Shown here in pieces: positions 7,310 through 15,621 of a stretch of DNA of 64,000 bases. The notes below the pieces were generated by a model. It ran no database searches. It saw only the letters and a list, made by a program, of their open reading frames with translations, and was not told where the DNA came from. The stretch's first letter is position 1. Each line of letters begins with the position of its first letter. Origin of the DNA: Lysobacter enzymogenes (GTDB lineage: Bacteria; Pseudomonadota; Gammaproteobacteria; Xanthomonadales; Xanthomonadaceae); the NCBI RefSeq assembly GCF_023617245.1, contig NZ_CP067396.1, positions 2,914,001 through 2,978,000 on the forward strand. The letters are read 5' to 3'. A program made the position numbers and the translations under genes.

Positions 7310-8620
7310 ATGAGCGAAGAAGCCCAATTGGCGCCGCTCGCGCCGGTTCCCGCCAGCGAATCCAATGCGGGCGAATCCAATGTGGGCGATTCGGGACTCG
7401 GCGGCTTCGACGCATCCGCGTCCAGCCATGAACCGGCCGAGGCCTTCGCCGCGCCAGCCTTGCTGTCGAGCTACCGCGCGCACGATTCGCTGTTCTCCTC
7501 CAGCCACACGCAGCTGCATGCGCGCGGCGTGCTGCAGCCGTTGACGCGCGCCAGCGACGACGATCTCGCCGGCGCCAGCGAGCGTTTGCTGGCGCAGGTC
7601 GCGGCCGAAGCCGGGCGCTTGCCGCTGCTCGGCGCGGTGCCGTTCGAAGGCGGCCAGCCCGCGCGGCTGTGGGTGCCGGCGCAGGCCGCGTTCGCGGCCG
7701 GGCGCGCGCGCCACCGCGGCGCCGTCCACGGCGAGGCCCGCCATGCGGACCGAATCGAGCCGAACGTCCAGCCGGTGCCTGCGCCGGCGCAGTTCAAGCG
7801 CAACGTCGAGCGCTCGCTGCAACGCATCCACGACGGCGGGCTGCGTAAAGTGGTGATGTCGCGCAGCCTGCGCATCGATGCGCGGGTCGAGGTGGCGCAA
7901 TTGCTCGCGCAGTTGCTGGCGCGCGCGCCTTCGGCCTACACCTTCGCCATGGATCTGGCCGGCGCCGGCGGTCCGGCCGCCTGCCTGATCGGTTCCAGCC
8001 CCGAGTTGCTGCTGTCCAAGCGCGGCGCGCGGATCGTGTCGAATCCGCTGGCCGGTTCGATCCCGCGCAGCGCCGACCCGCACGAAGACCGCCGCCGCGC
8101 CGAGGGCCTGCTGCAGTCGGCCAAGGACCTGCACGAACACGCGCTGGTGATCGAGGACGTGGCCGCGGCGCTGCGCCCGTTCTGCCGCGAACTGCAGGTG
8201 CCGGCCGCGCCTTCGCTATTGGCCACGCCGACCATGTGGCACCTGTCCACGCGCGTGGACGGCGTGCTGCGCGACCCGGCGACCAGTTCGCTGCGGCTGG
8301 CGCTGGCGCTGCATCCGACCCCGGCGGTGTGCGGCTATCCGACCGAGCCGGCGCGGCGCACGATCCGCGAACTGGAAGGCTACGACCGCGGCCTGTTCAC
8401 CGGCCTGGTCGGCTGGTGCGACAGCGAAGGCGACGGCGAATGGGCGGTGACGATCCGCTGCGCCCTGGTCGAGGAACACCGCGCGACGGTGTTCGCCGGC
8501 GCCGGCATCGTCGCCGGCTCGCAGCCGGAGGCCGAACTGGCCGAGACCACGGCCAAGCTGCGCACCATGCTCGGCGCGATGGGGCTGGCGCACGTGGCCG
8601 AGGCCGAGGGCAGGGCATGA
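7310..8620 (+). CDS. dhbC: Isochorismate synthase
   Basis: A 436-residue chorismate-binding enzyme that converts chorismate to isochorismate, the first step to 2,3-dihydroxybenzoate (DHB). The C-terminal half holds the family motifs: RKVVMSRSL, LIGSSPELLLS, the NPLAGSIPR segment, SAKDLHEHALVIEDV, and HPTPAVCGYPTEPA with the catalytic Glu in ELEGYDRGLFTGLVGW. The N-terminal 80 residues are a low-complexity acidic extension. The start is ATG 7310 after AGGAG; a longer frame upstream lacks homology-like sequence. Its TGA overlaps the next ATG. It opens a six-gene operon in which all junctions overlap. Confidence 0.94.
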   Translation: MSEEAQLAPLAPVPASESNAGESNVGDSGLGGFDASASSHEPAEAFAAPALLSSYRAHDSLFSSSHTQLHARGVLQPLTRASDDDLAGASERLLAQVAAEAGRLPLLGAVPFEGGQPARLWVPAQAAFAAGRARHRGAVHGEARHADRIEPNVQPVPAPAQFKRNVERSLQRIHDGGLRKVVMSRSLRIDARVEVAQLLAQLLARAPSAYTFAMDLAGAGGPAACLIGSSPELLLSKRGARIVSNPLAGSIPRSADPHEDRRRAEGLLQSAKDLHEHALVIEDVAAALRPFCRELQVPAAPSLLATPTMWHLSTRVDGVLRDPATSSLRLALALHPTPAVCGYPTEPARRTIRELEGYDRGLFTGLVGWCDSEGDGEWAVTIRCALVEEHRATVFAGAGIVAGSQPEAELAETTAKLRTMLGAMGLAHVAEAEGRA

Positions 8621-10275
8621 GCGCCGCGCCGCTGGACGGCTGCGTGGCCTGGCCGGACGAATTCGCCGCGCGCTATCGCGAGCGCGGTTACTGGATCGGC
8701 GAGAACCTCTACGCCGGCCTGGCCCGCGGTGCGCGCGAACATCCCGAACGCACCGCCGTGATCTGCGGCGAACGGCGCTGGAGCTACGCGCAACTGGATC
8801 GCGACGCACGCCGATTCGCCGCGGGCCTGCGCCGCATCGGCGTCGCGCCGCGCGACCGGGTGCTGCTGCAACTGCCGAACATCGGCGAATACTACGTCGC
8901 CTGCCACGCGCTGTTCCTGCTCGGCGCGCTGCCGGTGTTCGCGCTGCCGGCGCATCGCCGCGCCGAGATCGGCTATTTCGTCGGCCACGCCGACGTACGC
9001 GCCTGCGTGATCGCCGACCGCGACGGCGGCTTCGACTGCCGCGCGATGATCCGCGAACTGCGCGCCGAACATACCGGCCTGCGCGAGGTGGTCGTGATCG
9101 GCGAGGCCGAGGAATTCCACGCCTTCCACGCGTTGCTCGACGAACCGCTGCAAGGCGACGGCCCGGACGCGGCCGAGTTCGCCTTCCTGCAGTTGTCCGG
9201 CGGCAGCACCGGCGTGCCCAAACTGATCCCGCGCACCCACGACGACTATTTGTACAGCGTGCGCGAGAGCGCGCGCATCTGCGGCCTGGACGGCGAGACC
9301 GTCTACCTGTGCGTCTTGCCGGCCGCGCACAATTTCCCGATGAGCTCGCCCGGCGCGCTCGGCGTGTTCCATGCCGGCGGCTGCGTGGTGCTGGCGCGGC
9401 AGGGCGACGCCGAATCGTGCTTCGCCCTGATCCAGCGCGAGCGCGTCACCCTGGCTGCGCTGGTGCCGGCCCTGGCGCTGGCGTGGCTGGAATCGCGCGC
9501 GCGGGCGCGCTACGACTTGGGCAGCCTGCGCTGCATCCAGATCGGCGGCGCGCACCTGGCCGGCGATGTCGCCCGGCGCGTGCCGGCGGCGTTCGGTTGC
9601 CGCCTGCAGCAGGTGTTCGGCATGGCCGAAGGGCTGGTCAACTACACCCGCGACGAGGACGGCGAGGAATTCGTGCTGGGCACGCAGGGACGGCCGATCA
9701 GCGGCGACGACGAGATCCGCATCGTCGACGACGAAGACGTCGAGGTCGCGCCCGGCGAGATCGGCCATCTGCTGACCCGCGGGCCGTACACGATCCGCGG
9801 CTATTACCGCGCCGAAGCGCACAACGCGCGCGCGTTCACCGCCGACGGCTTCTATCGCACCGGCGACCGCGTGCGCCGGCTCGCCAGCGGGCATCTGATC
9901 GTCGAAGGCCGGGCCAAGGACCAGGTCAACCGCGGCGGCGAGAAGATCGCGGCCGAGGAAATCGAAGGCTATCTGCTGGCGCATCCGGCGGTGTTCGACG
10001 CCGCGCTGGTGGCGATGCCCGATCGCTTTCTCGGCGAGAAGTCCTGCGCGTTCGTGACGCTGCGCGAGCCGGCCCAGGCCACGCCGCGCGAGTTGGCGCA
10101 GTTCCTGCGCGAACGCGGCATCGCCGCCTACAAGATTCCCGACCGCGTCGAATTCCTGGCCGAGCTGCCGCGCACCGCGGTCGGCAAGATCGACAAGAAG
10201 GCCCTGCGCGCGCGCTTCGCGCCGCCGGCCGTCGCTTCCTTCCCCGAATCCGCTACCGCCGAAGTCTCGCCATGA
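8617..10275 (+). CDS. dhbE: 2,3-dihydroxybenzoate-AMP ligase
   Basis: A 552-residue stand-alone adenylation enzyme (EntE/DhbE/VibE family) that activates DHB as the acyl-adenylate and loads it on the aryl carrier protein encoded next. Adenylation motifs are in order: LQLSGGSTGVPKLIPRTHDD (A3), the aryl-acid pocket segment PAAHNFPMSSPG, QQVFGMAEGLVNYT (A5), YRTGDRVRR (A7), VEGRAKDQVNRGGEKI (A8) and the catalytic Lys in AVGKIDKKAL (A10). NFPMSSPG with Asn is the pattern of DHB-specific rather than salicylate-specific enzymes. It overlaps both neighbours by four bases. Confidence 0.95.
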   Translation: MSAAPLDGCVAWPDEFAARYRERGYWIGENLYAGLARGAREHPERTAVICGERRWSYAQLDRDARRFAAGLRRIGVAPRDRVLLQLPNIGEYYVACHALFLLGALPVFALPAHRRAEIGYFVGHADVRACVIADRDGGFDCRAMIRELRAEHTGLREVVVIGEAEEFHAFHALLDEPLQGDGPDAAEFAFLQLSGGSTGVPKLIPRTHDDYLYSVRESARICGLDGETVYLCVLPAAHNFPMSSPGALGVFHAGGCVVLARQGDAESCFALIQRERVTLAALVPALALAWLESRARARYDLGSLRCIQIGGAHLAGDVARRVPAAFGCRLQQVFGMAEGLVNYTRDEDGEEFVLGTQGRPISGDDEIRIVDDEDVEVAPGEIGHLLTRGPYTIRGYYRAEAHNARAFTADGFYRTGDRVRRLASGHLIVEGRAKDQVNRGGEKIAAEEIEGYLLAHPAVFDAALVAMPDRFLGEKSCAFVTLREPAQATPRELAQFLRERGIAAYKIPDRVEFLAELPRTAVGKIDKKALRARFAPPAVASFPESATAEVSP

Positions 10276-11150
10276 CCATTCCGAAGATCGCGACCTATCC
10301 CATGCCCGGCCCGCAGCAGTGGCCGTCCAACCGGGTCGACTGGCGCCCGGAGCCCGCGCGCGCGGTGCTGCTGATCCACGACCTGCAAGAGTATTTCCTG
10401 GCGTTCTACGATCAGAGCCAGGCGCCGGTGCCGCAGTTGCTGGAGAACGTGCGCGCGCTGCGCGACGCCTGCGACGATGCCGGCGTGCCGGTGGTCTACA
10501 CCGCCCAGCCGCCGGTGCAGAGCGCGCAGCAGCGCGGCCTGCTGCAGCCGTGGTGGGGACCGGGCATCACCGCCCAGCCGCAACTGGCGCCGGTCGCCGC
10601 GCCGATCGCGCCGCGCCCGCACGACACCGTGCTGACCAAGTGGCGCTACAGCGCCTTCGTCTCCAGCGATCTTCGCCAGCGGATGCGCGAACAAGGCCGC
10701 GACCAGCTCATCGTCTGCGGCATCTACGCCCACATCGGCTGCATGATGACCGTGGCCGACGCCTTCATGCACGATATCCAGCCGTTCCTGGTCGCCGACG
10801 CGGTGGCCGATTTTTCCGCGCAAGAACACCAGATGGCGCTGGATTACGTGTCGCGCCGCTGCGGCGTGGTGCTCGGCCGCGCCGACTGCGCGCAGGCGCT
10901 GGCCGACGCCGCCGGCCTGCCGGCGAGCCTGACCGCGCTGCGCACCGAACTGGCGCTGATCATGGAGCGTCCGCTCGCCGAGATCGGCGCCGACGACAAT
11001 CCCTTCGAGGCCGGGCTGGATTCGATCCGGATGATGACCCTGCTGGAGCGTTGGTCGGCGCGCGGCGAGCGCATCGGTCTGGTCGAACTGGCAGAGCGCG
11101 GCAGCGTGGCGCAATGGTGGGAACTGATCCAGCAGCGGCGGGCGGCCTGA
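10272..11150 (+). CDS. dhbB: Isochorismatase fused to aryl carrier protein
   Basis: A 292-residue bifunctional protein. Residues 1 to about 210 are isochorismatase, which hydrolyses isochorismate to 2,3-dihydro-DHB and pyruvate; motifs are VLLIHDLQEYF with the catalytic Asp, DTVLTKWRYSAF with the Lys, and ICGIYAHIGCM. Residues of about 215-290 form an aryl carrier domain with GLDSIRMMTLLERW, where Ser251 is the expected phosphopantetheine site. Activated DHB would be carried here and handed to the condensation protein encoded next. The architecture matches EntB, DhbB and VibB. Confidence 0.95.
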   Translation: MTIPKIATYPMPGPQQWPSNRVDWRPEPARAVLLIHDLQEYFLAFYDQSQAPVPQLLENVRALRDACDDAGVPVVYTAQPPVQSAQQRGLLQPWWGPGITAQPQLAPVAAPIAPRPHDTVLTKWRYSAFVSSDLRQRMREQGRDQLIVCGIYAHIGCMMTVADAFMHDIQPFLVADAVADFSAQEHQMALDYVSRRCGVVLGRADCAQALADAAGLPASLTALRTELALIMERPLAEIGADDNPFEAGLDSIRMMTLLERWSARGERIGLVELAERGSVAQWWELIQQRRAA

Positions 11151-12505
11151 TGGCCGGGAGCCTGATGTCGAGTAGCGTGAAGCCCGACAGCCCGTCCTCC
11201 GACGCCGCGCTGCCGCTCACCGGCCCGCAACTGGGCATGTGGTCGGCGCAACAACTCGACCCCGACAGTCCGGCGTTGTGGACCGCCGAAGCCGTGGAGT
11301 TGGAAGGCCCGCTCGACGAGGCGGCGCTGGAAGCGGCGATCCGCGAAACCTTGCAAGCCTGCGACGCGCTGCACATGCGCTACGAAGGCGAGGGCGCCGA
11401 TGTCGTCCAGCGCTTACGCGAATCGCGCAGCGTGGTGATCGGCCGCGAAGACTACGCCGGCTGCGACCAGCCATGGGACAGCGCCTGGCGCTGGATGCGC
11501 GAAGACCTGCTGCGCCCGGCCGACCTGGCCCGGCGCCCGCTGTTCGCGACCGCGCTGATCCGCCTGGGCGCGCAGCGCCACCTGTGGTACTTGCGCGCGC
11601 ACCATATCGCGCTCGACGGCTTCGCCTATCTGCTGCTGATCCACCGCGTCGCCGAGTTGTATTCGGCCCGGACCGGCGGCCGCGCGGCGGCGGCCGCGCG
11701 CGACTGGTCGCTTGCGCCGCTGGTCGCCGAGGAAGCGCGCTATCGCGCGTCGCCCGAATCCGCGCGCAGCCGCGAGTTCTGGCTGCAGCGCTGCGCCGAT
11801 CGTGCCGAACCGGTCACGCTCGGGCCCAAGTGCGCGCCCGACGACAGCGCGCGTTCTTCGCGCCTGCAGCTGCCGGCCGGCGAGCACCAGCGCTGGCATC
11901 ACGCGGCGCGCGCGCTCGGCGTGGACTGGTCGGCATGGCTGATCGCCGCGGTGTTCGCCTGGATGCGCGCGCGCAGCGGCAACGACGCGATTTCGCTGGG
12001 GCTGCTGGTGATGAACCGGCTCGGCTCGGCGGCGCTGGGCGTGCCGTGCATGGGCATGAACGTGGTGCCGCTGCGCTTGCGCCTGCAGCCGCAGTGGAGC
12101 TTCGCCGAACTGGCGCGCGCGGTCGCCGCCGAATTGCGCGAACTGCGCCCGCACCAGCGCTACAACTACGAATGGCTGCGCCAGGACCTCGGCCTGGGCG
12201 ACAGCCACGCGCAACTGTACGGGCCGGTGCTCAACCTGATGCCGTTCGATCGCGGCTTCGTGTTCGACGGCCTGCGCAGCCGCGCGCATCCGGTATCGGT
12301 GGGCTCGGTCGAGGATCTCGACCTGACCGTGTCGCCGCTGGCCGACGGCGTGCGCTTCGATATCGAAGCCAACCCGCAAGCTTACGACGCGGCGACGCTG
12401 GACGCGCACCATCGCGCCTTGGTCGCGACGATGCGGGCGGCGCTGGCGGATTCCTCATTGCGCCTGGACCAGTTGCACGGCGCGCTCGCGCGCGAGGCCG
12501 CATGA
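11150..12505 (+). CDS. Free-standing condensation-domain protein, VibH-like
   Basis: A 451-residue single condensation domain with no adenylation or carrier domain attached. The active-site motif is HHIALDG (His151, His152, Asp156). Other landmarks of the fold are an LTGPQLGMWSAQQL opening and GMNVVPLRL. Its start shares one base with the preceding stop (TGATG). In vibriobactin biosynthesis VibH joins carrier-bound DHB to a free polyamine. Because the operon has no amino-acid-loading NRPS module, a soluble amine acceptor is the simplest reading, as in the catechol-polyamine siderophore lysochelin of Lysobacter. The amine itself cannot be deduced. Confidence 0.88.
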   Translation: MAGSLMSSSVKPDSPSSDAALPLTGPQLGMWSAQQLDPDSPALWTAEAVELEGPLDEAALEAAIRETLQACDALHMRYEGEGADVVQRLRESRSVVIGREDYAGCDQPWDSAWRWMREDLLRPADLARRPLFATALIRLGAQRHLWYLRAHHIALDGFAYLLLIHRVAELYSARTGGRAAAAARDWSLAPLVAEEARYRASPESARSREFWLQRCADRAEPVTLGPKCAPDDSARSSRLQLPAGEHQRWHHAARALGVDWSAWLIAAVFAWMRARSGNDAISLGLLVMNRLGSAALGVPCMGMNVVPLRLRLQPQWSFAELARAVAAELRELRPHQRYNYEWLRQDLGLGDSHAQLYGPVLNLMPFDRGFVFDGLRSRAHPVSVGSVEDLDLTVSPLADGVRFDIEANPQAYDAATLDAHHRALVATMRAALADSSLRLDQLHGALAREAA

Positions 12506-13350
12506 GCGCGCGTCCGCGCGCGCGCCTGCTGCGGGTGTTGCGTATCGCCCAGCGCACCGCGCGGATGCGCCGGATCACCGTCGGCGGGCGCGAGCTCGAC
12601 GGCTTTCCGGCCGGCAGCGAAGGCGCGCACATCAAGCTGTTTCTGCCGGCCGAGGCCGGGCAGACGCCGGTGTTGCCGGAGTTCGGCGAACACGGGCCGG
12701 TGTGGCCGCCCGGCGCGGCGCGGCCGGCGGTGCGCACCTACACCGTGGCGCGGATCGATCCGGCCGCGGCCGAGCTCGACATCGACATCGTGCTGCACGG
12801 CGACGACGGCCCGGCCTCGCGCTGGGCCGCTGCGGCGCGGCCGGGCGATGCGCTCGGCGTGGCCGGTCCCGGCGGGCCGGCGTTGTTCCGCGCGCAGGCC
12901 GGCCGTCATCTGCTGGTCGGCGATCCCAGCAGCTACGCCTTGATCTGCGCGGTGATCGCGCAATTGCCGGCGCACGCGCGCATCGATGCCTTGCTGGAAG
13001 CGCCCGATGCCGGCGAGATCCAGCCCTTGCCCGCGCATCCGCGGCTGCAGGCGCGCTGGTTCTCGCGCGACGGCGCCCCGGCCGGCGCTAGCCGGCGGCT
13101 GCTGGAGGCGGTGCGCGAACTGCCGTGGCACGACGGCGAAACGGTGTCGGCGACCTTGGCCGGCGAAAGCGCGCAGGTGGTGGCGATCCGCGACCTGCTC
13201 GCGCGCGAACGCGGCGTGCCGCGCGCGATGATGTACGCGGTTCCGTATTGGAAGGACCGTTGGGACGAAGAGCGCTACCACGACGAGCGCCACCGGATCA
13301 TGGATGAATTCGAAGCGCAGGCCGACGCGTTGCAGGGGGCGTCGGCGTGA
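12502..13350 (+). CDS. Siderophore-interacting protein, ferric reductase (ViuB/SIP type)
   Basis: A 282-residue cytoplasmic FAD-binding reductase of the ViuB/SIP family, which releases iron from imported ferric siderophores. It has the flavin-binding RTYTVARID motif, a following GDDGPASRWA segment and the GVAGPGG loop, then a NAD(P)H-binding lobe with HLLVGDPSSYALICAVI. The C-terminus contains the family-typical YWKDRWDEERYHDERH. It lies inside the biosynthesis operon with four-base overlaps on both sides, so synthesis and iron release are expressed together. Confidence 0.92.
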   Translation: MSARPRARLLRVLRIAQRTARMRRITVGGRELDGFPAGSEGAHIKLFLPAEAGQTPVLPEFGEHGPVWPPGAARPAVRTYTVARIDPAAAELDIDIVLHGDDGPASRWAAAARPGDALGVAGPGGPALFRAQAGRHLLVGDPSSYALICAVIAQLPAHARIDALLEAPDAGEIQPLPAHPRLQARWFSRDGAPAGASRRLLEAVRELPWHDGETVSATLAGESAQVVAIRDLLARERGVPRAMMYAVPYWKDRWDEERYHDERHRIMDEFEAQADALQGASA

Positions 13351-14147
13351 ACGCGCGACAAGACGGGGCAGGGGAGTTCGCCGGGCGCGTCGCCCTGGTG
13401 GTCGGCGCGGCTCAGGGGATCGGCGCGGCGACGGCGGCGCGGCTGGCGGGGGAGGGCGCGCGGCTGGCGCTGATGGATCGCGACCAGGCGCGATTGCAGG
13501 CGACGGCGCAGGCGCTGCGCGGGCAGGGGGCGCAGGTGTCGACGCAGGCCTGCGACGTCGCCGACATCGGCGCGGTCGAGGCGGCGGTGGCGCGGATCGA
13601 GAACGAACTGGGGCCGATCGCGCACCTGGCGCATGTCGCCGGCATCCTGCGCGTCGGCGCGGCTGTCGAGTTGGATCCCGACGACTGGGATGCGTGCATG
13701 GCGGTCAACGCCCGCGGCGTGTTCGCCACCACTCGCGCCGTTGCTTCGCGCATGCGCGAGCGCCGCGTCGGCAGCATCGTCGCGGTCGGTTCCAACGCGG
13801 CCGCCGCGCCGCGCACCGGCATGTCGGCCTATGCCGCCTCGAAAGCCGCGGCGACCCAGTACCTGCGTTGCCTGGCCTTGGAGCTCGCGCCGTGCGGCGT
13901 GCGTTGCAACGTCGTCTCGCCCGGTTCCACCGACACCGCCATGCAGCGCGCCTTCGCCGCCGACGAAGCGGCGCGTCAGCGGATCCTGCGCGGCGACGGC
14001 GAGCGCTTCCGCATCGGCATTCCGCTCGGCCGCATCGCCGAGCCCGACGACGTGGCCGAGGCGGTCTGCTTCCTGTTGTCGGACCGTGCGCGCCACATCA
14101 CCCTGCACGATCTGCGCGTGGACGGCGGGGCGACGTTGGATGCGTGA
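13347..14147 (+). CDS. dhbA: 2,3-dihydro-2,3-dihydroxybenzoate dehydrogenase
   Basis: A 266-residue short-chain dehydrogenase that oxidises 2,3-dihydro-DHB to DHB with NAD. Visible features are the cofactor loop VVGAAQGIGAA, HVAGILRVGA, the catalytic Ser in VAVGSNAAAAPR and the YAASKAA catalytic Tyr/Lys. The GTG start at 13347 overlaps the preceding stop. The gene content (EntA-type SDR with dhbC, E and B) leaves little doubt about the role. It is the last gene of the operon; the next gene lies on the other strand. Confidence 0.94.
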   Translation: MNARQDGAGEFAGRVALVVGAAQGIGAATAARLAGEGARLALMDRDQARLQATAQALRGQGAQVSTQACDVADIGAVEAAVARIENELGPIAHLAHVAGILRVGAAVELDPDDWDACMAVNARGVFATTRAVASRMRERRVGSIVAVGSNAAAAPRTGMSAYAASKAAATQYLRCLALELAPCGVRCNVVSPGSTDTAMQRAFAADEAARQRILRGDGERFRIGIPLGRIAEPDDVAEAVCFLLSDRARHITLHDLRVDGGATLDA

Positions 14148-14357
14148 GGCTTGGCGTTGAGCGGGGCGGCGGGCAGGGGAGTCGCCCGTCGAGAATCCGC
14201 CGACGGCGAACCGTAGCGGGATGTTTCGTTGCTGAAACGGGTTGCAAAAGTCGTGGTTGTTGGCGCTGACGCGATCCCAGATGGAGCACGCGCTGGCGGC
14301 CCCTAAGGCCGTGCGCATGGAAGCGCGCACGCGAGCCAGTGAAAGGCCAAACACACA

Positions 14358-14382
14358 AGCGCCGGTCATACCGACCGGCGCT
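14358..14382 (-). terminator. Stem-loop terminator
   Basis: AGCGCCGGTC (14358-14367) and GACCGGCGCT (14373-14382) form a perfect 10-base stem with a 5-base loop. On the minus strand it is followed by TGTGTGTTTGG. It lies 56 bases past the end of the small gene on the minus strand and may also serve the siderophore operon from the other side. Confidence 0.65.
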
Positions 14383-14437
14383 CGTGAGATCCCGTGATCT
14401 TCGCGTTATGCGAAATCTACCGAGGCGACGCCTGCAC

Positions 14438-14662
14438 TTACGGCACGGTGATGCCGCGGCTGTCGTCCTCGCCGACCACGCCGCTGTCGGAGCTGTTCCA
14501 GACGATGTACAGGTACTTGCGATCGCCCGGCGACGGATCGCCGTAATCGCCGTTGTTGGCGATGAAGGTGCGCTGGCCGGCGCTGTACTGCTGGCGGACC
14601 TTGCTGGTGACGTCGTTGGTGCTGTTCCACACGCCGTAACCGGCGTAATCGATGCTAGCCAT
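14438..14662 (-). CDS. Small soluble protein with DVT...GDPSPG...KYLYIVW pattern
   Basis: A 74-residue protein with a clear ribosome site (GAGGATCC before ATG). The pattern YGVWNSTNDVTSKVRQQY, then NGDYGDPSPGDRKYLYIVWN, recalls the small beta domain seen in DUF3395-like proteins; I make this link from memory of the pattern, not from a search. It has no signal peptide and no Cys, and is acidic at the C-terminus. It stands alone between the siderophore operon and the dif region, with its own terminator, so it is probably a single-gene unit. Confidence 0.7.
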   Translation of the reverse strand: MASIDYAGYGVWNSTNDVTSKVRQQYSAGQRTFIANNGDYGDPSPGDRKYLYIVWNSSDSGVVGEDDSRGITVP

Positions 14663-14759
14663 GATCGGATCCTCGTTGAGCAGACGACGCTCGCCCGCAC
14701 ATCCTGCGGGCCGCTCGCCGGTGTCGTCCTAGCCGGCGGTTGCGCACAGACTGGGCGAT

Positions 14760-15054
14760 GAGGCCGCTGTCGTACCTTTCGGCAACCTTACGGTTGGGGC
14801 CGTGCCGTTGCAGCGATAGTCGGCGAGGTCGACCACGACGACTTTGACCGGAAAGGCCGCCGGCTCTTGGCCTGTTCGGCTTGGCGGCGCGAGGCGAAGC
14901 CTTGCCTATAGAGTTCCATCTGCTCACGCCACAACAGCCCGCGTAGGCGTCCGATGGTGATGCGTTGCCCGTCGTCGGATATGAGCCAGCGCCCGCATTG
15001 GCGCCAGCCCACCCAGTCGCCGGTGAGATCGATGTTCGGGTTGGAGAGGTCCAT
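14760..15054 (-). pseudogene. Frameshifted copy of a DUF3653-type phage gene
   Basis: The minus strand from ATG 15054 encodes NIDLTGDWVGWRQCGRWLI and then RGLLWREQMELYRQG. These match, position for position in spirit, NLTGPWDGWRLRGRDLV and AGMAWREHNEARLQA in the intact gene at 15199-15531. After about residue 70 the homology jumps frame: VKVVVVDLADYRCNG is encoded one base out of phase, whereas the intact copy has VKVVIVTLADYRQNG. So this is a decayed homologue with a single frameshift near 14855. It lies on the chromosomal side of dif, facing away from it, and is best read as debris of an earlier filamentous phage insertion. Confidence 0.75.
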
Positions 15055-15105
15055 GGGAAAGGCTGTCCGAAGGTCAGGGCCGATGCGCTGCACTAGTCGC
15101 ACAAA

Positions 15106-15133
15106 TTATAACATAATGTACATTATGCGAAAT
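15106..15133. other. dif: Chromosomal dif site / left phage attachment site
   Basis: Read on the minus strand this is ATTTCGCATAA (XerC arm), TGTACA (centre), TTATGTTATAA (XerD arm). That is the organisation of E. coli dif (GGTGCGCATAA-TGTATA-TTATGTTAAAT) and of the Xanthomonadales dif. It should be where XerC/XerD resolve chromosome dimers, placing this window at the replication terminus. The right part is repeated at the far end of the inovirus (23397-23415), so it is also the left junction of the integrated phage. Confidence 0.88.
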
Positions 15134-15198
15134 TATGGGTCGGTGGGTGCGACAGGCCTGGGCGATTCTGACCCTGCAATTTCAGCCAGGAGCCCGAT

Positions 15199-15531
15199 AT
15201 GGAAATCCGTCCGCCGTGCTGGCCTGATAAGACGCCTTGCCCCAACGACTGCGCCGCTAAACTCTTGAACCAGCACGCCCACAACCACGTAAACCTGACC
15301 GGACCCTGGGATGGCTGGCGACTACGCGGCCGAGACCTGGTGTCGCCCACAGGCCTACGGTTGAGCCCGGAGCGCGTCGCCGGCATGGCCTGGCGAGAAC
15401 ATAACGAAGCTCGGCTACAGGCAACGAAGGCGCGAGCTGCAGCAGCGGCGAAGGCTGCTGGCCAACAACCGGTAAAAGTCGTCATCGTGACCCTGGCCGA
15501 CTACCGACAGAACGGCGTGGCGGCCGGCTAA
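15199..15531 (+). CDS. DUF3653-type inovirus protein
   Basis: A 110-residue soluble protein resembling a family found in Xanthomonas filamentous phages such as Cf1c (DUF3653; assignment by pattern). The central motif is NLTGPWDGWRLRGRDLVSP followed by a basic helix (WREHNEARLQATKARAAAAAK) and a hydrophobic VKVVIVTLADYR end. It is the first gene inside the left end of the phage and is followed by a strong terminator. A decayed homologue lies just outside dif. In the circular phage its start would overlap the tail of the regulator gene. Function unknown; the WR-rich and basic parts would fit nucleic-acid binding. Confidence 0.8.
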   Translation: MEIRPPCWPDKTPCPNDCAAKLLNQHAHNHVNLTGPWDGWRLRGRDLVSPTGLRLSPERVAGMAWREHNEARLQATKARAAAAAKAAGQQPVKVVIVTLADYRQNGVAAG

Positions 15532-15561
15532 GAAAAAACAGCTACAGATCCGCACACCCCA

Positions 15562-15595
15562 AAAAGAAAGGCCCCCGATCGGGGGCCTTTCTTTT
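15562..15595. terminator. Strong bidirectional terminator
   Basis: AAAGGCCCCC and GGGGGCCTTT form a perfect GC-rich stem around GATC, with A-runs on the left (AAAAAGAAA) and T-runs on the right (TTTCTTTT). It ends the plus-strand gene before it and could also stop minus-strand transcription arriving from the phage structural genes. Confidence 0.92.
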
Positions 15596-15621
15596 ATGCT
15601 CGCCAAAAACAAGGAGCAAAC

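Noticed and set aside
14358..14382. Possible extra attachment site near the small gene at 14.4 kb
   Set aside because: The inverted repeat has no XerC/XerD arm sequence; stem, loop and position fit a terminator.
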